64,000 nucleotides of DNA from Lycium barbarum (lineage: Eukaryota > Streptophyta > Magnoliopsida > Solanales > Solanaceae): the NCBI RefSeq assembly GCF_019175385.1, contig NC_083341.1:63459800-63523799 (forward strand), given 5' to 3'. The translations under genes were made by a program, and so were the position numbers. Positions 33,995 to 46,449 of the stretch are shown here, piece after piece (position 1 is the first letter of the stretch; the number at the start of each line of letters is the position of its first letter). The notes below the pieces were generated by a model. That model was not told the DNA's origin. It ran no database searches and worked only from the letters and a program-made list of their open reading frames with translations.

Positions 33995-34025
33995 GAAGTT
34001 TTTGAGAAAAGGTCTCAAAAAATTC
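33995..34025 (+). other. 13-bp hairpin in the Ogre 3' UTR (copy b)
   Basis: GAAGTTTTTGAGA (33995-34007) pairs with TCTCAAAAAATTC (34013-34025) with one mismatch and a 5-base loop. It is a clear relative of the hairpin at 33851. Confidence 0.75.
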
Positions 34026-34114
34026 CACGTAAGGAAGCAAAAAACCCACTCTCGAAGGAAAGGATCCCCCTCATTCAAAACGCATGTCATGACAATTAAA
34101 AATGCTTTTATTTT

Positions 34115-34286
34115 TGTCACGACCCGACTAGGGGCCATGACGGGTACCCGGAGCTGACCACCGAGCACCACTCATTCTAGTACTCATCCTGCATTCATTC
34201 ATTATTCTCATGCTTCTAATCATAGGAAAACCATTTTCACTTTCAAACATATTTACATTTATGTATGTAAGCCCTTCGGCTATTAA

Positions 34287-34324
<38 letters not shown>

Positions 34325-36625
34325 AGGAGATCGTGAGACCATACTACCCACATATACATATCTATGAGCCTCTACTAGAGTACTAGACATATGGACGAGA
34401 TAGGACCCCGTCGTGCCCAAACATATATATACACAAAATAATAAATTTTTGGCACCTCCGGAATAATGGAGTGCTCTCAAAGTCTACTGATAGCTCCTAC
34501 GAATCTGGATCACCTCCCTGTCTACCTGTGGGCATGAACACAACGTCCACAGAAAAAGGACTTCAGTACGAACAATATACTGAGTATGTAAGGCATGAAT
34601 AAAATTAACGTAATAAAGAAATCATGAAACATAATATGAGGGTATAACTTGCTTAACCTTTTAAGTGTAAGTGCATTTCATACATATCACATATATCATC
34701 ATATCACATATACCATCTTCGTTAACCCGCGTCCGGGTAACCACCATACGCCGCCCACTAGTGGTGTCATGTCCGGCCCTCTAGGCACGGTGTAGTCATA
34801 TGCAGCCCGCCTTAGCGGTGACATGTCCATCCATCTAGGCACGGTGGAATCGTATGCAGCCCGCCTTCGCAGTGACATGTCCGGCCTTCTAGGAACGGTG
34901 GAATCGAATCATCACATACATCTCATAGGCTTATCATACCCTTACCATAAGCTTATCATCATCATACATTCGTCATGAAACATGCATTAGAACTTGAAGA
35001 TAAACTATAGCTATATCGGGGCGACATAAGGTCGAGAACCCCCGATTACATTATTGAGTGATCATAATCATCATACCTCACCTTGAAGGAACTAACATTA
35101 TAAGGTGGGTGTACAAAATGAACAACATCAATGAATCATACCTAGGATCATTAGTTTCATGGAACATTATATCATGCTTTAGAATCTTTAGGCTTAGACT
35201 CATCGTCATCGTTATCATACTCGTAACATATCTCTTGCCTTTATCTCGTATGAAGCCCTTTATATACATAGACTCATAATTTTTCGGAATGTAAGTCATG
35301 GAAATATCTGAGAAGTTCATGCCATGGAATCATGCCTTAGAAGGAAAGGACTAGGCTTACATACCTTTTTGTTTATCTACTCTATCACTTGAACTTTCTC
35401 CTCTAATGTTCTCGCTTCTGCCTTCAATAGAGTTTGTACTAACATTAGATAATCGATAGCTTAAGCATAATTGACTAAAGCTAGAGAAAAGTGGGCAGCA
35501 TTTCCTTTGTTTATATAAATTTCTCCATATCATATATCAACTCCCAAACGTCTATAATAACATTCACAATATCATAAGCAATAATATCCACTCACCTACA
35601 TTATCCACATTTCCCAATTTCACTTCAAATCATCCATAACCATGGTCATAGTACACTATTATAGTTACTCACATATAATGTTTGTTCCATGCTCTTAATA
35701 TCATTTGTAACATAATTATAATCACACATATCAAGAATCATGACTTATTCCAAGCTACTACTCAAAAATACCACTATTCTTATATTCATGACCCATTTTC
35801 TATCTCCTTCTACACTCTAAGTCCTTCAACCTCTCAATACTTTAAACAACATGGAATGATCATAAAACTTTCCTTTGATAGTGTGGGAATGATATTTAAG
35901 TGGAAATACTTCACTTGAGCAAAACCCTAGTTCCACTTCCAATGAGATTTCTTGCCTTAGATGAACCCTAGTGAGTTTCTTGCACTTGTTTCTATTGGTT
36001 TGATGAAGTTGATCATGAGTTTCTCTTGAATTGGTGTTGATGATATATGTAGAACACTTTAGAAACTTTGAGAGAGATGGAGAAGTGGAAAGAATGAGAA
36101 AATGAAAGTGGGAACACATATTTATACTTGCAACTTATCCATCTCGTCGGGCATTATACGGACCACTTATGTGGTCCGTATAAGTGTCCGTGGTTCATCA
36201 TCAGAGAAAACATTCCTTCTGTTGGGTTATATGGCCCCTTATACGGACCGTATAATGTTATACGAACCGTATAAGTTGGTCGTATAACTCCATTTCCCTG
36301 AAACGATTTTCGTCGTTCGTTTGATCTCCAATCCTTATGGAACCTTCTTAACACTTGTTTAACACTTCATTAACAATCTAAGGGACGTTATAACCCTTCT
36401 TCTAAGACATCATTAAGCCATCATTAACTTGGTACCTCATAACTCCTTTTTGATGCATAACGTATACCTCACCTTTCTTGACGAACTTTCTTCTCTTACC
36501 TCGATTGTCTTTGAAATCTCAATTAGAACCATTAGATATTATTTCTTACTTATTGAAACATCGTATACTTCTGGCCTTTAGTTAGTCTACTCACTGTGCA
36601 AAACCATGAATTCCGAGGTGTAACA
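34115..36625 (-). mobile_element. Solo LTR (Tekay/Del-like, 2.5 kb) in the Ogre 3' UTR
   Basis: On the - strand it runs from TGTTACACCTCGG (36625) to GGGTCGTGACA (34115). ATTTT is duplicated exactly at 34110-34114 and 36626-36630. No interior is present, so the original element was lost by LTR-LTR recombination. A TATA box (TATAAATA, 36119-36126 on -) has upstream of it a palindrome array (36154-36285) with a perfect 13-bp inverted repeat at 36154-36166 and 36171-36183. Tandem units of about 60 bases with GGCACGGTG lie at 34740-34900. It belongs to the same family as 61578-64000. Confidence 0.92.
36154..36285. repeat. TATACGGACCGTATA palindrome array upstream of TATA
   Basis: The perfect inverted repeat TTATACGGACCAC / GTGGTCCGTATAA (4-base loop) is followed by further TTATACGGACCGTATAA-type units. 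On the - strand the array ends about 30 bases upstream of the TATA box. Confidence 0.85.
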
Positions 36626-36889
36626 ATTTTCCACAAAATAGATACCCTTATGGTAGCATTACAAAAATAATTTTTCTGCATAATGAAAATAGGTTTATCT
36701 TTCGAATACCCGAGCTAAAGGTATTTTATGTCCAGAAAGCCGAAGATGCGACAACGTCGGCAACAAGGATCAACTTAAAATAGGAGAAAACTAACCCATT
36801 TCTGATGCAGGTCCCCAGGACATGGGAAGACGATCCTTTTTCTAACTTTGCTTCATGTGCAGGAAATGTTTCTCTAAAGAAGGTCTAGA

Positions 36890-37770
36890 CCGCTATTGAG
36901 ATCTGCCATCAGAGTATATGACCAGCCACGAAGGCTGTGAAAGATTTTAACTACCACCAAGGACAAAAGTCACAAAGGTTAAGAAAATCAGAATACCATG
37001 AGGGTTAAGTATCCAGCCACAAGGGCTATAGAAGATCAAAAACCCATAAGGACAAGATATCTAGCCACGAGGGCTATAAGGTATTGAATGCCAAAAGGGC
37101 AAATATCTAGCCACAAGGGCTATGAAGACTTCGAATGTCAAAAGCATAAAATATTAGGCCACAATTGCTACAGAATGCTTGGAAATTGCCACAATTGCAA
37201 AAGTTTGGCCAAAGGGTCATACTAAAACAAAACGGCACATCCGACCAAGAGGGTCACAACTGAGAATCAGGACGAAAGAAAGATTATTCAGTTGAATGGG
37301 CCATATCTGTCATTCGTATCACTTCTTCTTATTTTCCAAGAGGGCCATTACACATTTATTTTCCTACTGCCGAGAGGGTTGCACGTTTATTTTCCTGCTG
37401 CCAAGAGGGCCATTCATACAAACCGCCAAGAGAGCCATTGCACGTTTATTTTCCTGCTGCCGAGAGAGCTATTCATACAAACTGCCGAGAGGGACATTCA
37501 TACAAACATGCCAAGAGGGACATTGCACGTTTATTTTCCCGCTGCCAAGAGGGCTATTCATACAAACTGTCGAGAGGGTCATTCATACAAACATGCCAAG
37601 AGGTCCATTACATGTTTATTTTTTTGCTGCCAAGAGGGCCATTCATACAAACCTGCCAAGAGGACAATTTATTTCAATAGCCAAGAAGGCCATTCATACA
37701 GACATGCCACGAGGGCATTTTATTTCAATTGCTGAAAAGGCCCTGCATATAAATTGTGGGATATAACAAG
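36890..37770 (+). repeat. Degenerate tandem repeats in the Ogre 3' UTR
   Basis: The first part (36900-37130) repeats units built on ATCTAGCCACAAGGGCTAT. The second (37333-37745) repeats GCCAAGAGGGCCATTCATAC units of about 24 bases, mixed with a longer form containing GCACGTTTATTTTCCTGCTG. All three + frames stay open over much of it, a by-product of repetition. Tandem repeats in this position are known from Ogre/Tat elements and can seed satellite DNA. Confidence 0.85.
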
Positions 37771-38177
37771 ACATCAAAGCGATGTAAACCGGTCATGAGA
37801 CTGCAGTATTCGCTCAAAAGACAAGACGATATAAATATGGTCATGAGACTGTAGTATGCGCCATTCAAAGTCAACGTTACTCAGCAGATGGAAGCAGATC
37901 TGTAGCCACCAGTCAAAGCAGGTTGATCAAATAAAATCCAAACAGATTGCGGAGCAAACGTGGAACTTTTTCTTACGTAGCTGATTGAGATAGGGCCCAT
38001 GAGAGTCAAGATCTCCGGCCAGGACTTGGAAGATCACTCCCCCCGCTCAACCACACAGAACTACTTATTTGCTTACGTGCTTTGTCTGTTTTTTATTATT
38101 TCGTAACTGGTCGGACACACACCGGAACACACAAAGGCCCTCCTGCATAAGGGATATCCTTTTCCTCAGATTGAGTC

Positions 38178-38403
38178 GAACTACAAGTGACTTGATTCCT
38201 AAGAATAGCGATATGTAGGCGGACTCAATGCTAGAGGTTCAGTCACACTCCCACCAATCACACCAGACTTCCCAGCTTGACAGGCGAAAATCTAAGAATT
38301 TGCTTTAATTTGCATTTAGAAGTCATAACCATGTCAAACTACAAATGACCTGAATTTTCATGAAACCTGAGATATGTAGGAAACCCAGAAACCAGGGTTC
38401 GGC
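38178..38403 (+). repeat. Ogre GATATGTAGG motif, copies 5 and 6
   Basis: Two copies close to the 3' LTR: arms CTC/GAG (38224-38226, 38234-38236) and AACCC/GGGTT (38382-38386, 38395-38399) follow GATATGTAGG in each. The 5' parts share GAACTACAA or AAACTACAA and a GACCTGA-type block. Confidence 0.6.
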
Positions 38404-38529
38404 CATATATTTTAAAAAGTGCATTAAAATGAGGGGCAATATGACTTGGGTCAGTCAAAAATCAGGGTTAGTCAAATTTCGTTGCCCGGGAATGGTCCTG
38501 CCATCCCCGAACACCGAAGAAGTAGTTAT

Positions 38530-41500
38530 TGACACCTAATTACTGACCTCCCATAATTTATTTTAATTTCTCAAAGTATTTGAATATTAAATGGGGGTAA
38601 TATATGTTTTCTTTTAGAAAATTAGGATGATTTTATAAACTATGCAGATAATATTTTACCTTCATTGTTTGGTAGAGTAATTTCTATAATAAATCATTTG
38701 AAAATTATTTCACAGCAATTAATGATGCATTTTACTAATTTCAACTAGAAAATAGTGTAAAGTAGCTATTTATTAAATTGTGCAATTTTCAGAAATTAAT
38801 CAGTAAATATTTACCCCATTTTTATTCAAGGAAATTGATTGATTGAAATAAATAATCATATTTACCCCCAAAATTTTATTTCTGCATACTCCATTTATAT
38901 GGGAAATTCTCAAATTAATTATAATTAAATTAGATGATTAATTATGTTTATATTTGTAAATTGCTTATTATATGTTTAATCATGTCTACAATTGAAATAA
39001 TCAATTAGTTAGTCAAATAAGGCCACAATTGAAAATAACAAAATTCATTGTTTAATTCAATTAAGGCCATGCCTGTGAATTCAATATTTTGTGAAAAACA
39101 GTCGTGTTTTTAAATTAATTGGTTATTTAGTTTCAATTTAATTACCTCTAATTGTTTTTTTACCGACCCATTAATTTCCATTTTTGTCCCTTATATATAT
39201 GCATTAGTATATGTGTGTGTATATATAAATATTTATGACAGATTTGGGCTGCCCATTTCAAAAGGACTGAATCCAACCCAACAAGGGCCAAACCCGGCCC
39301 AATTCGCAAATAAGAGAAAGGGGGACAAAGCCCCTTTGCCTTTATCAACACCCAAACAACCCTTTAGGCATCTCTCTTCCCTCCCCTTCCCCAAACACTA
39401 GGGCCGCCACTCTTCTCTTTCTCTCTCCTCGTGTCATCAGTGCCACTTTTCGCAAAATTGCAGATGTACAGTGCTTTTCTAGGTCTGGTGTAGCCGGATC
39501 GAGCAAAGCATTAAATGCTCCCACTCGTTTTCACCTAACCCCACCCAAACATGGTATTGTCCCTTTATTTTCTTCACCTTTTTACATTTCAACAGTAATA
39601 TGTCTGCAAGTCTTTAATTGTTTTCAGTTGTTTGTGGTTTTGAATCCATGAATCTCATCGGTTCAAGAAGAACCGAATGGATCGACCATTAGAGGGCAAA
39701 ATTCGACCTTCCATGCTTTATTTTACTTGAATCGTGGTCGTCGAGGCCTGAATTGAAACTTGGTTTACAAAATTTGCACCTTGTCCCATATCGGCGGAAA
39801 TTGGGATTTTCACTTCAATTTGGGGCTATAAATAGAACCCATAGATTACATTATTTGACAACCTTGAACGCCCTTGATTGAGTGTTCTGATATATTCACT
39901 CAAGTTACTCGAAATACCTAAATTTTAGAGCATTCTAGCTTTAGAATTTTACGAGTTTGAGTTAGTTAATATTAAAAGTTTTATTTGCTGTTCTTGTGAG
40001 GATTTGTGGTTGGTTTTGATTAGGGAAACAAGCTCTCCAAGTCCAGCTCCCCACCAGGCTGCATTTAAAAAATGTAATACTTTATTCCCTTTTATATTTT
40101 TTTGCATTTTTTTTGTGCTTTTGTGCTTTGTTTTTTGCTTAATTTTGTTTTATCATGTCCGTCTTTAAATTAGTTCAGTTAGGTGCTTAGTATTTAGGCT
40201 TTGCTTAGTTTAGTGACCATGCTTAGTATAGTTTAATCTTATTACTTGTTCAGCATAGCATTCATGGCTTGACTAGCGTAGTTATCATGTTCAGTTAAGC
40301 TTCAGTTCGTTTATACTATTCAAAGTATTTAGCCTTGGTTGCCACTCTATTTGAAAGCAGTGTTGATTTTTCTCTCTCTGTCTAGTTTATTTGTTATATG
40401 TTTGAATGTAGGGTCAGCCCGCTCCTATCTTCCATACTCAGCTTGTTTGTTGTCATTACAGTGTGTATATCCTTTTTTGTGTGCTCAGTTTGGTATCTTC
40501 ATGTGAGATGGGAAGTGTATATTATGTCCTTCTGTTTAACTCATGTTGCTTCTGTGTGTAGTGTGATACTACCTTCCCACCTATTTTTTTGGTTTGGCCA
40601 TTGTTATGTCTAATGATTGCTTTCTAGTTGATTATCCAGCCCTATCCTGATTAGACTACAATACTGGACCCTGCTACTTCATTAACCTAACCTTGTATGT
40701 TTGTCTAAAACTGTTGGATTCATTTGGTCTGCTTCAGTATGCCTATCATTTTGATTAGTTCCTTGGTATTGGTGTAGTTGACTCACCATATTTGGTTGCA
40801 TGGGTGGCTTGTAAGCCTATTAGTTAGTCCATCATGCTTGGCCATAAGATTGCTCTATTTGTTTGTCCATATTATCATGCCTAGTCCAAAACTTGTATTT
40901 TTTTAATGCAACTTAGATACCTTGTTGAGTTTTGTATGCTACTATAGAATGTTAATATATTTTGTCTAAGTTGGGTACAAGTTTGTGCACTACAAAGTGA
41001 TTTCCATTTGATTCTGCCTAAGCATAGACACTATAGTATACTTAGTATAAAAGGTTGTTATGTATCTCCAAAAGTGCTAGCCTCTCTTGTGGGATCTTGA
41101 ACATGACTAAATATTACACGTTTTATGTATAAGAGTTCTTTATACCTCTATGTGCAAATATGCTTCATTTCTGCCTAAGTCTAAGGGTATACATGTGTGT
41201 ATTGTTAGTATACTCTAGTTGAATACCTTATTTAGGAGGTTAGTTTGGTCATTATAGATCAAGCTTGAACCCTCCCCGATGTTAGTCATGTATAGGATTC
41301 CTAGAAATCCCTTAGAACTTGTGCAACATCGGGAAGACGAGGGCAAGAGCTTTCTATTATTGACCCTCTATGCATCCTCACAGAGGTGTATACCACTGTA
41401 TACTCCACTGTAGGCCTGCTATTAGTCCCCTTGGACTTTCAATATTTGATGATCATTTGATTATTGTGCCCGAAGCCCATTGTTATTAACACTCTGATTT

Positions 41501-42420
41501 TACTTGGTGTATATTGTTATGTGTACAAGTTATTAATTTTTTACCCTTTTTTTTTATTTTTAAAACCTCTCGCTGAATTTTCGGGTTCTTCTTTTCCATA
41601 CAGGAATTGGGCTGTGGCCCAATTCCAAAGCTGATCGTGGCTGAGTACATATATGTAAGCGAAGCTAATATATTTTAAGGCCCAGCTATGGGTGAAAATA
41701 ACACTAGTGGGGCAGGTAGTCCATTAGTAATTGCAATTCTTCCTCTTTCTTCATTTTATTTGTTGTATGTTTTTTTTTTTGTAAAATTAAACCTTGATAT
41801 TAGTGAAGCCTTATGGGATGTAGAACTAGGGTCACCACCTAGTTAATTAAGTAATCAAGATAAAAATAAGTGGCAATCTTTCAACTTTGGTTTTCAAATA
41901 ATTGAACTCTAAGAACATGAACATTTTGCTAAGCATAATGAATTTAAGATAAGGGCAACAAAGTTATTTTTCAAACTGAAACTCATGTTGAAATTGTGTA
42001 AGAGTTTTATACAAAGGGGATCATTTGGGAAACTGAAAATAAAAATGTAGATTTCAGACAAAAAAAATGACTTGTTTGTAACAACCCTTTGAGACAAAAG
42101 AACATATTTGCATAACTGATTATTTAGACCTGGACGTCCACAAAAAAAAACTGGACCAAAACCAATTAATTTTATTTAAAAGAGGCACGTTTTCTTGGCT
42201 GCGTTTTGGAAAAAACTGGACACATTTTTAACCTTTAGACTTGATGAAACTTGGGCTAAAAACTGAATTTTACCTTTAGGCTGAAACTGGAAATTGGACT
42301 TTACATGGATAAAAATGATATTTTTTTTGGAGGCCATCCCCTTGGGCTAAATGTTGTGATATTTTATGGACTAAATGACTTGGATTGAAGTTTACTTTGG
42401 GCTTGATTTGAGGTTGGATT
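38530..42420 (+). mobile_element. Ogre-type 3' LTR (cut at 42420)
   Basis: From TGACACCTAAT (38530) to the insertion point of another LTR at 42420. 39756-42420 matches 1-2757. The part 38530-39755 is U3, AT-rich with no coding sequence. TATA at 39827-39834. The expected last ~630 bases, present in the 5' LTR, are missing. The start is chosen from the TGACACC terminus and could be off. Confidence 0.78.
39827..39834 (+). promoter_or_regulatory. TATA box of the Ogre 3' LTR
   Basis: TATAAATA in the same GGGGC...GAACCC context as at 73-80. Confidence 0.7.
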
Positions 42421-44394
42421 TGTTACACCCCGCGTTTTCAGAGCCTGAGTATGACATGTATCTCACCGTAGTAATGGAGTGTCGAAGACGTCCCATAATG
42501 TTTTGAAAAGCACAAGCCATGGAAAGTACATAACAACGAAGAAAAAGGGTGAATTGCGATATCGTAAGCCGTAATCGGGAAAGAGTATTTTGAAACGCGA
42601 GAACATGGCCATTATTAGTATAATAAGGGATAAACATCATGTATGGAGAGTTTCGGAATATTTCGAGATCGAGCGAATTGAAAAAAATAAGTTCGACGAA
42701 AATTTGAGAAATACCGGAAAGATTTTTAGTCAACTTTGGAGGGGTATATATCCATGTATATTTGGAGTTTTAAGGCGTTTCAAAAAGCCTAACATGCAGT
42801 TCGCCGAGTCTAGTTTATAATGTAACAAACCGCTCGTTGATAGGACCTCGGAGGAGAGAATTATAGACGTTACAAACTGAACTGTCGCGCAGAAACAGCA
42901 CTGCTACAGCACAACTACAGTACCGCTACAGTCTGTAGCAGTACTGTAGCTACAGTACCCGACCCAACTTGTTATAAAAGGGGTCAAAACCCCATTTTTC
43001 ATCATCAAAATGTTCCAAAACTTTCCATAAAATTCAGAAACTAAAGGGGCTTAAATCCCACATAAAAGTGAGGATTTTGAGTGAAATTCAAGCTATGGAA
43101 TATCAATCGAGGTCCGAGCAACGCGTAGACGCGATTATAAATTTGTTTTGTGTTGGAGTGAGTTTGGAAACAAGTGGGTATTGAAGATATTGTTACTTGA
43201 GTAAATACAAGGTATGAATTGTTGAATCTCTTTCTCTATCAATATGAATTAAGGAATAATTGCAAGAATAAGGTCATAGTTTGTTGTGTTGATGTTGTTA
43301 ATTTGTGGATTGGGGTTTGAAGAGAAATTTGGATGAAAATACATATATCTATCTTGTAGGATGTTGGGGATGTTATTATTGATGTTGTTAGTATTAATTT
43401 CAACTTCCTTACGAAAGTAAAGATTATTAAATAGTTGTATCACAAGTGGGTTGGTTGAGAAATTTGGAAAATAGTGTGTGGGTTGTTTTATGGCATATGT
43501 TGGTGTTGGAAATGATATTACGACTATTGGTATTGTTGTTGATGTTGTTGGTTATTGAATTGGAATTTCGGGCGAGGCATATAAACAGGGGAAATGCTGC
43601 CCGAATTTCGACAGAACCTAAAAGGATTTCAATTAAAGTTTCGAGTTGAGCGTATGATGACGATGATTCTAATAATAGTATGAATGATTGTATATGTAGA
43701 TTACGAGGCTACGAATAATTCTTAAGAGAGGTGCAAGACGGGAAGTAAGTTAGAAGTTGAGAACTTTCTTCCAGGTATGTTAAGGCTCGTCCCTTTCTTT
43801 CAAGGCATGATTCCTATGATTATAATTCCATAAATGTGTTCATAGCCTCCTTATTTCCAAAAGTTAGATGTTCATGATTCCAAGGCATTACCCGTTCCTA
43901 ATAATTCATGAATGTTTTTTTTTCAAAATGTTCGTATTTCCTAAACCAGAGGTTTATGACTCCGTAAGCTTTTATGACAACAACGAGGGATATGTTTTAC
44001 AATGACAACGATGATGTCAAAAGTGAGAATATCATTTTGATGACTATGATGAGAACGATCTTATGTTTAAAGGTTTCAAGTTTATGATTTCAATGACAAT
44101 ATGAGAATGTCGAGCTATTTATTGATTTCCCAATCTATTCATGGATGGTGACTTTATTTCTACATCTTCCAAAGTATATGAATTGATGTCTTATGAGATT
44201 TACGAACCTATTCTATGTTTTCTCTTGATTCTATTCTTCATCGATAGTCTCACCTTAAAATAATTGTTCCTTCAAGGTGAGACAAAGCGACCACGATTGT
44301 TCCACAATGTAATCGGAGGTCACCGACCTTACGTCACTCCGATGGCTACATGATTTTTCTTTGGGCTCTCTTGCGTGCTTATATGACATACGTA

Positions 44395-44560
44395 TATAAG
44401 ACATGTAAATGTATATAAGACATGTATATGCATATAAGATATGTATATGTATATAAAACATGTATATGTATATAAGATATGTATATGTATGTAAAACATG
44501 TATATGTATATAAGATATGTATATGTATATAAAAATATATATGTAAATATAAGGTATGTA
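44395..44560. repeat. TATATGTATATAAGAC tandem repeat
   Basis: Units such as ATGTATATGTATATAAGATA alternate with ...AAAACA forms through 165 bases. Long reading frames on the - strand here (Tyr/Ile-rich) are repeat artefacts. Confidence 0.85.
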
Positions 44561-44689
44561 TATGAACCTAGAATGGGAAGGGAAACATGTTTCATTGCTA
44601 CCTGATCAGTTGGCTTATCATCCCGGACGCGGGATATATGGGTGAGCCGGTGTATATCGGCGCTATGTGGGTGAGCCGACATTGCTCGG

Positions 44690-45030
44690 CGCTATGATAT
44701 GACCTACCATGTCATGACCAGACATGCTATGATAAGATATGCTATGGTAAGCTATACTATGACATGATATGCTATGATCTACCACGACAGGACATGATAT
44801 GACAAGCTATGCTATGCTATGCTATGATACGCTATGACATGCTATGCTATGGTGAGACATGCTATGACACGCTATGCTATGACACGACACGCTATAACAT
44901 GCTATGCTATGATATGATGAACTATGATATGATATACTATAGCCTGACATACTATGACACGATATACTATAACGCGATATGCTACGACAAGACAAGATAA
45001 GATATGATACGATATGATAATACATGACAT
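44690..45030. repeat. CTATGACATGATATG-type degenerate tandem repeat
   Basis: Short units built from GCTATGA and ACATGATATG are repeated irregularly for about 340 bases. Both strands are open, giving Cys/Tyr-rich or Ser/His-rich nonsense peptides. Confidence 0.85.
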
Positions 45031-45594
45031 GGTATAAGTTCTATTTTCTATGTCCTATGACTCCATGACATTATTAATTATACACTATGTTATTGCTTGT
45101 GTTATCTTCCATGTCTTACATACTCGGTACACTATTCGTACTGACGTCCCTTCTTGTGGACGCTGCGTTTCATGCCGCGCAGGACAGCAGACAGGTGGAC
45201 TTGATCCTTAGGAGCTCTACCAGCGGTACTCTACAGCGCTCCAGTTATTCCGGAGCCTCACTTCAGTGGTACTATTTTGTGTATGTATTCTCGGGCACGA
45301 CAGTACTTGGCCCTTTCTATGTATAAGCGTACTATGTCTAGAGGCTCGTAGACAGATATGTACAGTCAGTCATGTACAGTTAGATATATGGTGTCTTAGC
45401 ATGTTAATGTTGTTGTATAAAGTGATAACGAAGTTTACTAGTCTATGTTCATAATGACGCTGCTAATGTTAATGTTCAAAAAAAATATGGCACCGTTCAT
45501 ACGGCTTGCTAAGAGGTAAAGGCAAAATGATAGACAAGGGGTGCTCGGTACAAGTATCGGGTACTCGTCACGGCCCCTAGTTGGGTCAACATGG

Positions 45595-46317
45595 GGAGTT
45601 ATCCCACATCGGTTCAACATCGGTTTTGAATGTTTGAGGTTTCCTATTTAAAGGACCTTATTTGTTCATTTTTAAAATAAGTTTGAGTGTATTTTTAATA
45701 TAGATACACTCATCAAACTCGAAAAATATTTCTTCAAAAAAATAATTATTTGAAGTCTTTAAAATTTTCTGAGTCAAGTAAAGAATTTTAAGAAAAGCAA
45801 AAGGGAATTTGTTCTCTTTGTTTTTGTTTGCTAGGTTCTATTGCTTGAGTTTTGGATTTGGGGAAGCAGAATCCCCAAGTTTAAATCTCGATTAGAGGCT
45901 GCACTTGCAAAAGGTAAACCCCTCTTTCATTTGGTTTGCTTATTTATGGGTATTGAAGCTGTTAGTATAATTGTTTTTTCGATTTGAGGCTTATACATGC
46001 TAGTTTAGGTTATGTCTATTTATTTTCTTATTTGTTGGCTCAATCTTGTATTTTAATATTTGCTTAGCTTCCAGTTAAATGTGATCAGTTAAAGTTCAGT
46101 TAGGCTTAATATGTTAATTTATGTAACAATTAGAAACTAGGTGATAAAGTTTCTCTTTTTGAACTCTGTTTGGTATAAAAAGAAATCTTTGATCCATTAA
46201 AAAGATCTGTTTGCTTGTCAAATATTTAATCATAATACAATATATGGTTAGTTAATCTATATAGCATAGATTAGGAGAATTATGGTTCACCCTTAGCTAA
46301 TTAAAGTGTCATTTACT
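45595..46317 (+). mobile_element. Diverged second Ogre-type LTR, first fragment
   Basis: TTATCCCACATCGG, the TATTTAAAGG box and AGGCTGCACTTGCAAAAGG correspond in order to positions 30-320 of the 5' LTR, with clear divergence. It is cut at 46317 by a LINE, resumes at 51371, is cut again at 53774, and resumes at 61034-61577. It is not the missing end of the 3' LTR at 42420, because it repeats an earlier part of the LTR. Confidence 0.7.
46303..46317 (+). repeat. LINE target-site duplication (left)
   Basis: AAAGTGTCATTTACT recurs at 51356-51370 as AAAGCGTCATTTACT (one mismatch). Confidence 0.88.
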
Positions 46318-46449
46318 GAGAAGATTTCATAGACAAAACTAAAATATCGTCTACAATCATCGTTGTTGCAAGTTTGAAGAAGGGGCGCACGTTAGCTCGT
46401 AGGGCTATTATCTCAGCGCATAATAGCAAGGTTGCAATTGTGACTGACG

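Larger units (their letters stand above)
33466..34114 (+). other. Ogre 3' UTR, first part: motif copies 3-4 and paired hairpins
   Basis: Non-coding. It contains two copies of the GGATACGTAGG motif (33594-33657 and 33697-33758), a repeated TTTGCTTGTAATCGTT (33493 and 33539) and two large hairpins, 33851-33877 and 33995-34025, each preceded by GAGGCAGAA-like sequence. A long structured 3' UTR is usual for Tat elements. Confidence 0.6.
36626..38529 (+). other. Ogre 3' UTR, second part
   Basis: Non-coding continuation of the Ogre element after the solo LTR: a decayed lead, a tandem-repeat field (36890-37770), motif copies 5 and 6 (38178-38244 and 38335-38403) and a weak purine stretch before the 3' LTR. 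GAGGGGCAA at 38432-38440 resembles a Tat-type PPT but lies about 90 bases from the LTR start I chose. Confidence 0.6.
42421..45594 (+). mobile_element. LTR inserted in the Ogre 3' LTR (3' end trimmed)
   Basis: It starts TGTTACACCCCGCG at 42421 exactly where the Ogre LTR alignment breaks, and ends in GGCCCCTAGTTGGGTC without the final GTGACA. It shares the blocks of the other LTRs at about 44270-44345 and 45085-45300. A TATA box (TTATAAAAGG, 42972-42981) is preceded by a CTACAGTAC palindrome cluster (42900-42960). The missing terminus and missing TSD suggest a deletion that fused it to the next Ogre-type LTR. Confidence 0.82.

Noticed and set aside
37292..37766. Three overlapping + strand frames of 80-156 codons
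   Set aside because: They run through the tandem-repeat field of the Ogre 3' UTR; openness in all frames is caused by stop-free repeat units, and the peptides are mere repeats.
38432..38440. GAGGGGCAA as the Ogre polypurine tract directly at the LTR
   Set aside because: Motif fits the lineage, but the TGACACC terminus I take as LTR start is about 90 bases further on; left as uncertain.
44329..45025. Long Tyr/Ile-, Cys/Tyr- and Ser/His-rich frames on both strands
   Set aside because: Products of the TATATGTATA and CTATGA repeats, without codon or domain evidence.
45595..46317. Missing end of the Ogre 3' LTR after the insertion at 42421
   Set aside because: It corresponds to the promoter-side part of the LTR, not to the sequence expected after position 2757 of the 5' LTR; it is therefore a separate, diverged LTR.
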